DNA of 64,000 bases from Eustoma russellianum (taxonomy: Eukaryota; Streptophyta; Magnoliopsida; Gentianales; Gentianaceae). The notes below the pieces were generated by a model, which did not search any database, was not told the DNA's origin, and saw only the letters and a list, made by a program, of their open reading frames with translations. The DNA lies in NCBI GenBank assembly GCA_036186865.1, contig AP025065.1, positions 11,771,192 through 11,835,191 of the forward strand, read 5' to 3'. The position numbers and the translations under genes are program-made. Each line of letters begins with the position of its first letter. Position 1 is the stretch's first letter. Of the stretch, positions 54,317 to 64,000 are shown piece by piece.

Positions 54317-55345
54317 AGTGCGTGGCGCCATCAACTTGGATGTGTAAGTTCCAAACATCCAATTCTCGTGATACAAGTCTTCCAATGGATTGGCATACAC
54401 ATTCATCGATTGCCTATGCCGTTTGTTGGCATCGGCAACGTTTGTATGATTCTGTGATCTTTCCTCTTTTCTATCTCCATCTTCCTCATCGCGTTTGCTT
54501 AACATATATTTTATCTACAATGTATGCGTGAAATAATTTGTCATATGCTGGTGAGCTCTACTGGAGTACTGTTCTCTTGCTTTGGGAGACAAAGGAGCTG
54601 TCTAGGTAAGGACTGCGTATATTCTCATATTGTTGTCTGTACCAGCCATGTCTGTATCACTGGCTGGTACAGACAACATGGGTATGTCATTTAATTCTTT
54701 GCATTCAACTCTTTTGGACTACTTGATCTTTTTCTATTGCTTTGGCTCACTATTATGTTTTATGCACATTGTACTCGTGCAATATTACTCTCTGAGGTGT
54801 TGAGCTGCATGTTTACTCTTTGCGACAATATCAAGGACAACTGGCTTTGGAGACTAAGGATTCCTTGCTGGATTAAGTTGTTGTTGCTTGTGTTCTGCCT
54901 GAACACAGGCAACATGGGTATGTTAGGTAACATATGGATCTTTTCATTATGCTTCTTCCATATTTTACAAATCCTTTGCGTATTGTATCTCTTGCAACTT
55001 CTAAGGGCCATCCCAATGTGCTGCAAGCAGATGACATCAACATGTTTTCATCAATACCGTTGTTTCTATCTACGTCTATATTTCATCATCTACCTTTGGT
55101 TTTCTCTGTAATTCTATTGCCATCACACTCCAATTATATACAAATGTACGCTTTTTCCTTCGCCAGGGTTTTATCCACAAGGGTGGTTTTACTTGGCAAG
55201 GTTTTAATGCGGCATATCATATATGATTGGAGGTTGGCCATCCTTAGTTCGCTTCATTATCTTTTCACATACGATACATTTGTTGTAATATGGTTTTCCT
55301 CCGCCACAAGTGAGGCTACATTCTAATAATACATGCGTCGCTATT

Positions 55346-55349
<4 letters not shown>
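54317..55349 (+). other. LINE H 3' UTR with three stem-loops and end-proximal stem
   Basis: Stem-loops: 54410-54438 (TTGCCTATGCC / GGCATCGGCAA, one mismatch) then TTTGTATG; 54634-54679 (17-bp perfect stem GTTGTCTGTACCAGCCA with its complement) then ATGGGTATG; 54883-54913 (GTTGCTTGTGTTC / GAACACAGGCAAC, one G-U, 5-nt loop) then ATGGGTATG. CCAATGGATTGGCATAC precedes the first. The end-proximal stem GCCAGG/CTTGGC is at 55162-55197. Confidence 0.8.

Positions 55350-55396
<47 letters not shown>
55350..55396. repeat. (TA)n tract between tail-to-tail LINEs H and I
   Basis: About 46 nt of AT dinucleotides. LINE H (+) ends on the left; the 3' end of LINE I (minus) begins on the right, the same arrangement as LINEs B and C at 7044-7094. 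Confidence 0.93.
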
Positions 55397-55398
<2 letters not shown>

Positions 55399-55795
55399 CT
55401 TATATATTGGTGAAAGACGGGCGGTACCGTCTGGTGTTTTATTAATATAGACGCCCTCACTTATTGCGAAGGAATACTGTGGTTACATTAGATGGAGAAA
55501 TGCGACGGGAGACTCTCCAAATTTAAATGAAATAAATAAATAAAAGACTGAGAAAATACAATTAGAAATCATGAACAATAAAGCATATACTATTAGAAGT
55601 CTTCGGTGCTTGCCGTCTTTGATCTCTCGCAACTCGGACATACGTTGGTATGCCAAACAATAACGAAAAGTGAGTAGCATAAAATGTGGAGAATAACATG
55701 TAGAGAAATCGTGTAAAGATAAATAGATGAAATCATACCGGGGACGCCTGCATTCTAAGGGAATACAGGCATGGGTATTGATGTCGAGTTGTTGT
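55397..55795 (-). other. LINE I 3' UTR, terminal part
   Basis: Minus strand. End hairpin AGACGG-TACCGC-CCGTCT (55415-55432), AATAAA on minus (55438-55443), GGAGAGTCTCCC-like motif near 55508, and a module stem-loop at 55744-55772 (ATGCCTGTATTC / GAATGCAGGCGT) followed on minus by CCCGGTATG. It is interrupted at 55796 by element 3 and continues at 63123. Confidence 0.75.
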
Positions 55796-58700
55796 TGTAA
55801 GATCTGCAAGGCACCACTAGAAGAGGGGGGGGGGGGTTGAATAGTGGGTGCAGAAAATTTGGTTTTTAAAATTAGTTTGAACCAAAAACCCAACTTCTTA
55901 AAACAGTTTCTGTTTTCAGGACCAGTTTTAAACTGTTTTGAAAACTAGGTTTCAGGTCTTCAAAAATTCTGACATTTGGAGAGAACTTAGCCTCAGATGT
56001 TGTGAGTGTCTCCAAAAAATTTCAGATTTAAATTCAACCTCTAACCCCTTGAAAATTCTTTGGTGGTCAGATTGCGCGAATCTGCCAGAAATGGTAGACT
56101 GATTTGAAAAATTTATTCATATTTGTACGTAACTCCAAATGCTCTGAAATTTTAACCACTAACCCCTTATATGTTATATTTAAAGGTTTTGAAACAGTTT
56201 TAAAAAATGCTTTTGGAAAGCTAGTCAAATTCTATCAAAGTCTCAACCTTTGCAAGCCTGAAAATCAGACTGCACTAGTCTCAGAACTTTGGACCTTTGA
56301 TTGACTTATACTTGTCTAAAAGGTTAAAACTTATGCCAAATTAACCTTAAGACGTGTGGCTATGATTCTGGAAAGTTTCATAATTTTTGAAAAGCGTTTA
56401 CTATTTTTACGAACGTAATCAAAAAGGACAAGCAGTGCTGAAACAGAATATAAGTGCTGAAAGTAAATGACACCAAGAATTTTATACTGGTTCGGTTATA
56501 AACAACATACTCCAGTCTTCGAGGAACACCTTCCTCAGTTCACACTAATCACACAACACAAATACACCTTACCACAGGGTTGATGGAGTTACACACCAAC
56601 TCCAACCCTTTACAAGCCCTGTATGATGAATACAATATGCACGAACACCACCACCTTGCAAGATTGAAGATTGATCACACCTTGACCAATCTTTTACAAA
56701 GATAAAGAATATGTGGTGGTCTAAGAGAAGCCTATTCAAGTATACGAATGTAAGTAGAATAGGCTTTTAGGAATAAGAAAGAGAGTGTAGAAGAAGAAGA
56801 GTGTAGGCGTATTTAGCTTAAAGATTGCAATGCTTTTTCTTGTCTTTGTTTTGCTCTTCTTCCTTTCCTTTTGATTGGTTTGGCCACCCCCCTATTCAGT
56901 CCTTCTCCTCTTGAAAATTATCTTCTAAGTCCTTGGGAGAATATGTGGCATCGTTGTGACATGATCTTGCTTACTTGGCACCTCCTCATTGGATGATCAT
57001 TTAACTCTTGCTTACTTGGCACCCATTGATTGGTTGAATGTTGTCATCACTTGATGACTAGGAAAATCTGAGAATTCCACTAAAAACATGTGCCAAAATC
57101 ACCATAAAACAATTACCATAACTTCCAAGATCATCACATAAATTAAGCAAGATAATTTCCTCAGAAAAATGGTGCAAAAATCGGCCATAATGAGACTTGA
57201 CATGCTGAAATTTCAGCATGTGATACATGGTGCTTTAATTCAAATTATTTCCAAATTTTCTTTGATGTTTCTCTTAGAAATAAATCACCAATTAGTAGAA
57301 AATATTCTCATCAATTTTGGGAATAAAATTGGACAATAACATGGCCAAGAAAACGCCTAGGTACATTCACACACATGCTAAAATTTTTCAGCATGTGTGA
57401 TATTCAAGATATCACAATTATAATTTCATATCTTATTCAAATTTCTTTCAAATTGTCTTCCAATTAATCACATGTTTCAAGACACAAAATATAGCCTCAT
57501 AATGGGTGAAATTCGGCCAGCTCTTAATACACATGCTGAAATTTTCACCATGTGTTTCAAATGAGATAAAATTTGAAATATTACCTTTTGTAGCTTCTTT
57601 CTTTAAATCACCAACATTGTATGATTGATTCTTGACCAAATAATATGCCAACAAGGCTCCACATATGCTCCATTTAAGCTGGAATAGGCGTGTATGATAT
57701 GTATGCATGTGCTGAATTTTATTTTTTGCAAACTTTGTAAATTAGTGCACATTTAATAATACACACATGGTATATTCCAATCAGCCCTTAATTTAATTTT
57801 CTAGAACACTTTGAGATGTATGACATATGTAAAAAGTGTCTAGATACATGTCGTATGTTGTGCCAAACACGTTCCATGTGTTGTGTACGTAGAAAACCGA
57901 ATTTTCGATATTTATCGATTACCCGATTTTTTTCTCTAATTAAATTCCAACTTTTTGCACATGTTATATATATTATGTTATACATAATATACATAACATA
58001 AACTTTAATATTCAGCACTTGGTTGGTCTTAAAGTGGCGCCATTAACATGTGACAAAATTGAAATTGGAATCTCCACAATTTGGCCTTAATGTGGGGTGA
58101 TTTGTGTGTGCCAACATGGAATGATTTTGTGGCTGGAATTATCATCATACCCACAAAACTTATAAAGATTTTTGAGGTGTAGGGGCTCGCCATCTATTTA
58201 TGGCAAGTACGTGACACGTTGGCGAAGTTTCGGTATTCGCCCGATACGACAATTTTTGGTTTAGAACCTTTTAACGTGTCGTATTTAATTTGTCATCACC
58301 ATGACTTATATCATATGATATAAGACCTGAATATACTCATAAATATGAGTTAAGTATGGTGGTGTGACGTTAACGTACGTACGTAAAATATATAACATGT
58401 CGGTAGTACGTTGGAATACATGTGTATGTGCCTTTTTCAAAAAATTTGAATATATATATATATAGGCGTGTATATTTATGATGTAGGAGGAGGAGGAGAC
58501 TTTCCTTTCTTAATCTTGTTGTCTTTGTGCCTTGTCCAAATGTTGCTTCCTTTAATGAACTACTTAGTTTAATTAACTAAGTACTTCACTTAATGAACTA
58601 GTTTAGTTCATTAATGGTAGCACCTGAAATAGTACAAACATAGCAAATGTTTTCCATTTGATGAAAGCTTTAACGCTTCATGGCTCGTTAGTACGGCAAC

Positions 58701-58817
58701 ATTATATATGAACTATATAAGGCAAATATATGCTCATGCACATGTTTATGTCATGTACGTTGTCATGCACATTTAAATCATGTATTTTGAAATCACTCAA
58801 ACCCCTTTTTCTCTACA
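55796..58817 (-). repeat. Element 3 3' LTR
   Basis: On minus runs TGTAGAGAAAAAGGGG to GCAGATCTTACA. A run of about 11 G lies at 55826-55837 on plus. It holds the 20-bp palindrome (58305-58324), TGCTGAAA-type inverted repeats near 57200, 57374 and 57529, and the nested inverted-repeat block near 58555. Homologous to both LTR sets of elements 1 and 2. Confidence 0.88.
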
Positions 58818-59090
58818 ATATCCCCCTTTTGATGATTTTCAAAATAACCTACTTTCATGATTTAAATCATATCGCTCCCCCTTCAATCATGCATAGATTC
58901 AAAATTTGAATTTTAAATTTCAAATCCGCTCCCCCTTGATTTATGCAATCGGTATCTCTCTCCCCCTTAAATCATGCTTTCTCTCCCCTTTATTTTGGAA
59001 AGTCAATCAAAAGAGAATGTAAAGATAAAAAAATCATGTATTTTAAATAATCTCAAACGTGTGTTCGTAAGGGTTATTTATTCAACCCTT
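58818..59090 (-). other. Element 3 polypurine tract and repeated tracts
   Basis: On minus the tract AAAAGGGGGATAT (58830-58818) abuts the LTR. Further AAGGGGGAG-type tracts occur near 58875, 58930, 58970 and 58988, mirroring the spacer of element 1. No gene. Confidence 0.75.
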
Positions 59091-59204
59091 TCAAAATGTC
59101 CCTTTTGGTACCCAAATTTGGGTGACCTTTCTAAGTCTTCCAAAAGGTGAGAAAGGTGATGAAACTGCAACATAATATACTTTAGGGGCAGATGCGTTTG
59201 GCCT

Positions 59205-60047
59205 TTAGCCAAAAATCCCATCATACGTATAGTGTGGTTTTCGTTTTTGATATGTATTTTGGTTTACATGCACGGGGTGTGATCTAGACACATTTGTATG
59301 ATATGAATGTCGCACATGCATCAGTGGCTTTCTATATGGCACATGATTACTCTTTGTATGATATGAAGAATAAGAAGCACGATGAGATGAGATGAGTGGT
59401 GTACTAGTCTTCTTCTTATATTTATATGGCACATAATTATACTTCGCATGATATGTAGAAGAAGTATGACGAGATGAGGGGAGACGGGGTCTTTGCGTCA
59501 CTTTAGGAGCTACATATACCGTTGATGTGTCTACTTTCTTAGACAAAACAAACTTGGATGGTTTAGATGATGCTTTGTTTGTCTCCATGTATCCTAATCC
59601 GGTTTTGTCACTATCATGCCTTTGTGATAGAATAATACGATCTAGCATGTTAGATCCTGTGTCAAATTGCTTCACCATTTTCTCTAAATCCGCATTCCTT
59701 GATTTCAGGTTTGAAATCTCGGAGTTTATTTCAGTGTTCTCAGATGTCAATGATGAAATTTCAGACCTTAATAAATTTATGATGCAAGACGACTCTTCTT
59801 TTGAATCGTTTAATTGAGACACAAGATTTGTGTTAGAAGATTCTAACAATTTCTTGTCTTCAATTAACCGTTTCTTTTGTTTTGCAAGAGTTCTAGCAAA
59901 CTTATGTAATTCAAGATATTCAACATATAAATCATCATAAGATAGTTCAGAATCCGAGTCAGAATCAGAATTTATCCTATTTTCAAATAGTGGAGGCATT
60001 TGGCTTGACATATCTTTTTCCTCGGTTTCGTGGCTACTGGTTGCCAT
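59205..60047 (-). CDS. Element 3 shortened Gag: coiled-coil and C-terminal region
   Basis: Minus strand, ATG at 60047, 280 codons. It starts MATSSHETEEKDMSSQMPPL, equivalent to element 1 Gag residues 1-22, then passes straight into NSDSDSDSELSYDDLYVEYL (element 1 from about 377). The UBN2 assembly region and the zinc knuckle are thus absent, while the coiled coil (FARTLAKQKKRLIEDKKLLESSN, LRSEISSLTSEN, NLKSRNADLEKMVKQFDTGSNML) and Tyr/His-rich tail remain. It ends at TAA (59207-59205) after YDGIFG, where element 2 reads GQRP; a CAA-to-TAA change cut about 45 further codons (to 59070). Could join particles made by complete Gag; that role is inference. Confidence 0.8.
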   Translation of the reverse strand: MATSSHETEEKDMSSQMPPLFENRINSDSDSDSELSYDDLYVEYLELHKFARTLAKQKKRLIEDKKLLESSNTNLVSQLNDSKEESSCIINLLRSEISSLTSENTEINSEISNLKSRNADLEKMVKQFDTGSNMLDRIILSQRHDSDKTGLGYMETNKASSKPSKFVLSKKVDTSTVYVAPKVTQRPRLPSSRHTSSTYHAKYNYVPYKYKKKTSTPLISSHRASYSSYHTKSNHVPYRKPLMHVRHSYHTNVSRSHPVHVNQNTYQKRKPHYTYDGIFG

Positions 60048-60089
60048 CTCACACGGATCGTTGGATCTTCTTATTATGAGTGTTCCTGT

Positions 60090-60101
60090 GCTCTGATACC
60101 A
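60090..60101 (-). promoter_or_regulatory. Element 3 primer-binding site
   Basis: On minus TGGTATCAGAGC, a 12-nt match to the complement of the initiator Met tRNA 3' end, two bases from the LTR end at 60104. Confidence 0.9.
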
Positions 60102-60103
60102 AT

Positions 60104-63100
60104 TGGAGGATCTGCAAGGCACCCACTAGAAGGGAGGGGGTTGAATAGTGAGTGCGGAAAATGTGGTTTTTAAATTTAGTTTGAACCAAAAAACCAACTT
60201 CTGAAAACAGTTTCTGTTTTCAGGACCAGTTTTAAATCGTTTTGAAAACTAGGTTGCAGGTCTTCAAAAATTCTGCAATTCGGAGAGAACTTAGCCTCAG
60301 ATGTTATGAGTGTCTCCTAAAAATTTCAGATTTAAATTCAACCTCTAACCCCTTGAAAATTTGTTGGTGGTCAGATTGCACGAATCCGCCAGAAACGGTA
60401 GACTGATTTGAAAAATTTATTCCTATTTGTACGTAACTCCAAATGCTTAACCACTAACCCCTTATATGTTATATTTAAATGGGTTGAAACAGTTTTGAAA
60501 AATTCTTTTGGGAAGTTAGTCAAATACTATCAAAGTCTCAACCTTTGCAAGCCTGAAAATCAGACTGCACTAGTCTCAGAACTTTGGACGTTTGATTGAC
60601 TTATACTTGTCCAAAAAGGTTAAAACTTGTGCCAAATTAACCTTAAGACGTTTGGCTATGATTCTGGAAAGTTTCGTAATTTTTGAAAAACGTTTACTAT
60701 TTTTACGAATGTAATAAAAAAGGATAAGCAGTGCTGAAACAGAATATAAGTGCTGAAAGTAAATGACACCAAGAATTTTATACTTGTTCGGTTATAAACA
60801 ACCTACTACAGTCTTCGAGGAACACCTTTCTCGGTTCACACTAATCATACAACACAAATACACCTTACCACAGGGTGATGGAGTTACACACCAACTCCAA
60901 CCTTTTACAAGTCTTGTATGATGAATACAATACGCACGAACACCACCACCTTGCAAGATTGAAGATTGATCACACCTTGACCAATCTTTTACAAAGATAA
61001 AGAATATGTGGTGGTCTAAGAGAATCCTATTCAAGTATATGAATGTAAGTACAATAGGTTTTTAGGAAGAAGAAAGAAAGAGAGTGTAGAAGAAGAAGAG
61101 TGTAGGCGTATTTAGCTTCAAGATTGCAATGCTTTTTCTTGTCTTTGTTTTGCTCTTGTTCCTTTTCTTTTAATTGGTTTGGCCGCCCCCCTATTCAGTC
61201 CTTCTCCTCTTGAAAATTATCTTCTAAGTCCTTAGGAGAATATGTGGCATCATTGTGACATGATCTTGCTTACTTGGCACCTCCTCATTGGATGATCATT
61301 TAATTCTTGCTTACTTGGCACCCATTGATTGGTTGAATGTTGTCATCACTTGATGACTAGGAAAATCTGAGAATTCCACTAAAAACATGTGCCAAAATCA
61401 CCATAAAACAATTACCATAACTTCCAAGATCATCACATAAATTAAGCAAGATAATTTCCTCACAAAAATGGTGCAAAAATCGGCCATAATGAGACTTGAC
61501 ATGCTAAAATTTCACCATGTGATACATGGTGCTTTAATTCAAAATATTTCCAAATTTTCTTTGATTTTTCTCTTAGAAATAAATCACCAATTAGTAGACA
61601 ATATTCTCATCAATTTTGGGAATAAAATTGGACAATAACATGGCCAAGAAAACGCCTAGGTACATTCACACACATGCTAAAATTTTTCAGCATGTGTGAT
61701 ATTCAAGATATCACAATTATAATTTCATATCTTATTCAAATTGCTTCCAAATTGTCTTCCAATTAATCACATGTTTCAAGACACAAAATATAGCATCATA
61801 ATGGGTGAAATTCGGCCAGCTCTTAATACACATGCTGAAATTTTCACCATGTGTTTCAAATGAGATAAAATTTGAAACGTTACCTTTTGTAGCTTCTTTC
61901 TTTAAATCACCAACATTGTATGATTGATTCTTGACCAATCAATATGCCAACAAGGCTCCACATATGCTCCATTTCAGCTGGAATAGGTGTGTATGATATG
62001 TATGTATATGCTGAATTTTATTTTTTGCAAACTTTGTAAAATAGTGCACATTTACTAATACACACATGGTATATTCCAATCAGCCCTTAATTTAATTTTC
62101 TAGAACACTTTGATATGTATGACATATGTAAAAAGTGTCTAGATACGTGTCATATGTTGTGCCAAACATGTTCCATGTGTTGTGTACGTAGAAAACCGAA
62201 TTTTCGATGTTTATCGATTAACATATTTTTTTCTCTAATTAAATTCCAACTTTTTGCACATGTTATATATATTATGTTACACATAATATACATAATATAA
62301 ACTTTAATATTCAGCACTTGGATGGTCTTAAAGTGGCGCCATTAACATGTGATAAAATTGAAATTGGAATCTCCACAATTTGGCCTTAATGTGGGGTGAT
62401 TTGTGTGTGCCAACATGGAATGATTTTGTGGCTGGAATTATCATCATACCCACGAAAATTATAAAGATTTTTGAGGTGTAGGGGCAGACCATCTATTTGT
62501 GGCAAGTATGTGACATGTTGGCGAAGTTTTGGTATTCGCCCGATACGACAATTTTTGGTTTAGAACCTTTTAACGTGTCGTATTTAATTTGTCATCACCA
62601 TGACTTATATCATATGATATAAGACCTGAATATACTCATAAATATGAGTTAAGTATGGTGGTGTGACGTTAACGTACGTAAAATATATAACGTGTCGGTA
62701 GTACGTTGGAATACATGTGTATGTGCCTTTTTCAAAAAATTTGAAAATATATATATATAAATATATAGGCGTGTATATTTATGATGTAGGAGGAGGAGGA
62801 GACTTTTCTTTCTTAATCTTGTTGCCTTTGTGCCTTGTCCAAATGTTGCTTCCTTTAATGAACTACTTAGTTTAATTAACTAAGTACTTCACTTAATGAA
62901 CTAGTTTAGTTCATTAATGGTGGCACCTAAAAATAGTACAAACACAACAAATGTTTTCCATTTGATGTAAGCTTTAACGCTTAATATCTCGTTAGTACGG
63001 CAACATTATATATGAACTATATAAGGCAGGTTATATGCTCATGCACACGTTTATGTCGTGTACGTTGTCATGCATATTTAAATCATGTATTTTGTAATCA

Positions 63101-63122
63101 CTCAAACCCCTTTTTCTCTAAA
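60104..63122 (-). repeat. Element 3 5' LTR
   Basis: On minus starts TTTAGAGAAAAAGG (the expected TGT start has mutated to TTT) and ends GCAGATCCTCCA. Same motif set as the partner LTR: palindrome at 62604-62623, nested inverted-repeat block near 62865. Differs from the partner at scattered bases and small indels, so the insertion is older than element 1. Confidence 0.87.
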
Positions 63123-64000
63123 GTTGTATATTGTAGAAGTTGGAACCGCTACTTCCTCCACATAGCCTCAGCATAGTGTAAAGGACAAAAAACGGGTGAG
63201 CAAATGTAATGAAATAGAAAGTGACAAATGCACAGGATATGAAAACGGAAATGTCATACCGCCGTTGCCTGTACCATACTGATACAGGCACCCTCGATGG
63301 TGAGAAAAGTCCTATTCTGCCGAATTGAATCATCATTTAGGCTTCAGAAACGTAAAGATGTAGTTGTATGATATCTGAAGAAAAAACCCCTGGCATTTGG
63401 CGGCAATGTAGATGTGGAGGTATAAATCATTGTAGTGGGGAACATTCGACCATGCTGAGCTAGATGATGAGCCACCATATTAGCTTCTCTAGGGATATAA
63501 TGTAGTGAACTTCCTGTCAAACTCAGAAAGAAATATAAGCGATTAAAATTACACAAAAGAACGCCAGTTAGCGCTCGGGGAGGTCGAATTAACATCAAGC
63601 AGTTTGTCTCGACCAAGAAATTGCGGTGAGTAAGGCCGAAGTATATGATGCTGTAAATTATGGCATGGAGTTCAGCCAAAGATGGTGCAGACAAGGTAAT
63701 GCATAAGAGAGAGCACCAATCATTCATCCGGATGAGTCTCTTAAAATGGCTCCTGCTGAAGCCCAATGTCGTCCTGCTGATGCATCAACATTAAGCTTTA
63801 ACTTTCCTGTTGGAGGAAGCATCCATTTGATTGCTTGAACCCTTGCTACCTTCATGATTGGAGAGAAGCCACTATCTATTAAGTGATGAATGTTTGCAGC
63901 AATTTTTGTCCCAGAAAAAGTAGATGCCCACGTATAACAAGAATGTCGAATCATAGTATAAATATTGCCATGTGAGAGTTCGGCCTCACCTAAAATCAGA
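63123..64000 (-). pseudogene. LINE I: 3' UTR start and RNase H domain (runs off the window)
   Basis: Minus strand continuation of 55795. A module stem-loop is at 63266-63290 (TGCCTGTATC / GGTACAGGCA) followed by CGGCGGTATG. RNase H: 63954-63724 gives PPTGKLKLNVDASAGRHWASAGAILRDSSG; after a frame break, 63766-63344 gives LAELHAI, FLVETNCLM (Asp of ETDC changed to Asn), YIPREANMVAHHLAQHG and the end NARGFFFRYHTTTSLRF. The RT lies beyond 64000. Confidence 0.78.

Larger units (their letters stand above)
49053..55349 (+). mobile_element. LINE H: long but heavily decayed L1-type element
   Basis: Starts just right of the TGTAAGCAATTTTCCA copy at 49037-49052 and ends at a (TA)n tract near 55350. It keeps the full order of leader, ORF1, ORF2 (endonuclease, RT, zinc region, RNase H) and 3' UTR, about 6.3 kb, with more than a dozen in-frame stops. 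The length makes it the reference for what LINE A has lost. Confidence 0.87.
55796..63122 (-). mobile_element. Element 3: non-autonomous Sirevirus-type element
   Basis: Minus strand, 7.3 kb, flanked by GTTGT (55791-55795 and 63123-63127) inside the LINE I 3' UTR. LTRs at 60104-63122 (5') and 55796-58817 (3'), primer site at 60101-60090, a shortened gag and a spacer with polypurine repeats. No pol. Same architecture as element 2, so both belong to one non-autonomous group that depends on a complete element. Confidence 0.88.

Overview
This 64-kb window is a nest of plant retrotransposons; I found no host protein-coding, rRNA or tRNA gene. The plant origin (probably an angiosperm; species not identifiable) rests on two families: L1-type LINEs whose ORF2 ends in a zinc-binding region plus an RNase H domain and whose ORF1 is a DUF4283-like protein with a CCHC knuckle, and Ty1/copia elements of Sirevirus (SIRE) type with long LTRs, a large Gag, an initiator-Met tRNA primer site and repeated AAGGGGGAG tracts.

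Layout. 1-437: terminal part of a minus-strand Ty3/gypsy-type LTR inside a LINE fragment (438-840). 909-1197: tiny 5'-truncated LINE with a 10-bp target duplication. LINE A (1197-4175, +) has an internal inversion. LINE B (about 4191-7043, +) is truncated in the RT. LINE C (minus; 25089-20994 and 9008-7095) is split by a complete young Sirevirus, element 1 (9009-20988, 5-bp duplication GATCC). LINE F (+; 25141-25435 and 37018-42690) is split by a non-autonomous Sirevirus, element 2 (25436-37017, duplication CTATG), whose own 5' LTR was entered by LINE E (about 25798-30618, minus). 42713-43034 is the only stretch without recognisable repeats. LINE G (43113-49036, +, 16-bp duplication) is the best-preserved LINE. 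LINE H (49053 to about 55349, +) is heavily decayed. LINE I (minus; 55397-55795, then 63123 beyond the window end) is split by a second non-autonomous Sirevirus, element 3 (55796-63122, minus, duplication GTTGT). Most LINE junctions lie on (TA)n tracts.

How it works together. LINE ORF1 (RNA binding) and ORF2 (AP-type endonuclease, reverse transcriptase, RNase H) would carry out target-primed reverse transcription. In four copies the ORF2 start overlaps or abuts the ORF1 end as ATGA. The LINE 3' UTRs carry a recurring tandem stem-loop whose arms change sequence but keep pairing, plus one of two distinct end-proximal hairpins. Element 1 has open gag and pol frames and nearly identical LTRs, so it may supply proteins to elements 2 and 3, which share one internal gag deletion and lack pol. 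A 10-N assembly gap inside element 1 is flanked by a 458-bp exact duplication that looks like an unmerged contig overlap.

Limits: coordinates of domains and some element edges are by-eye; family names come from motif recognition without database searches.
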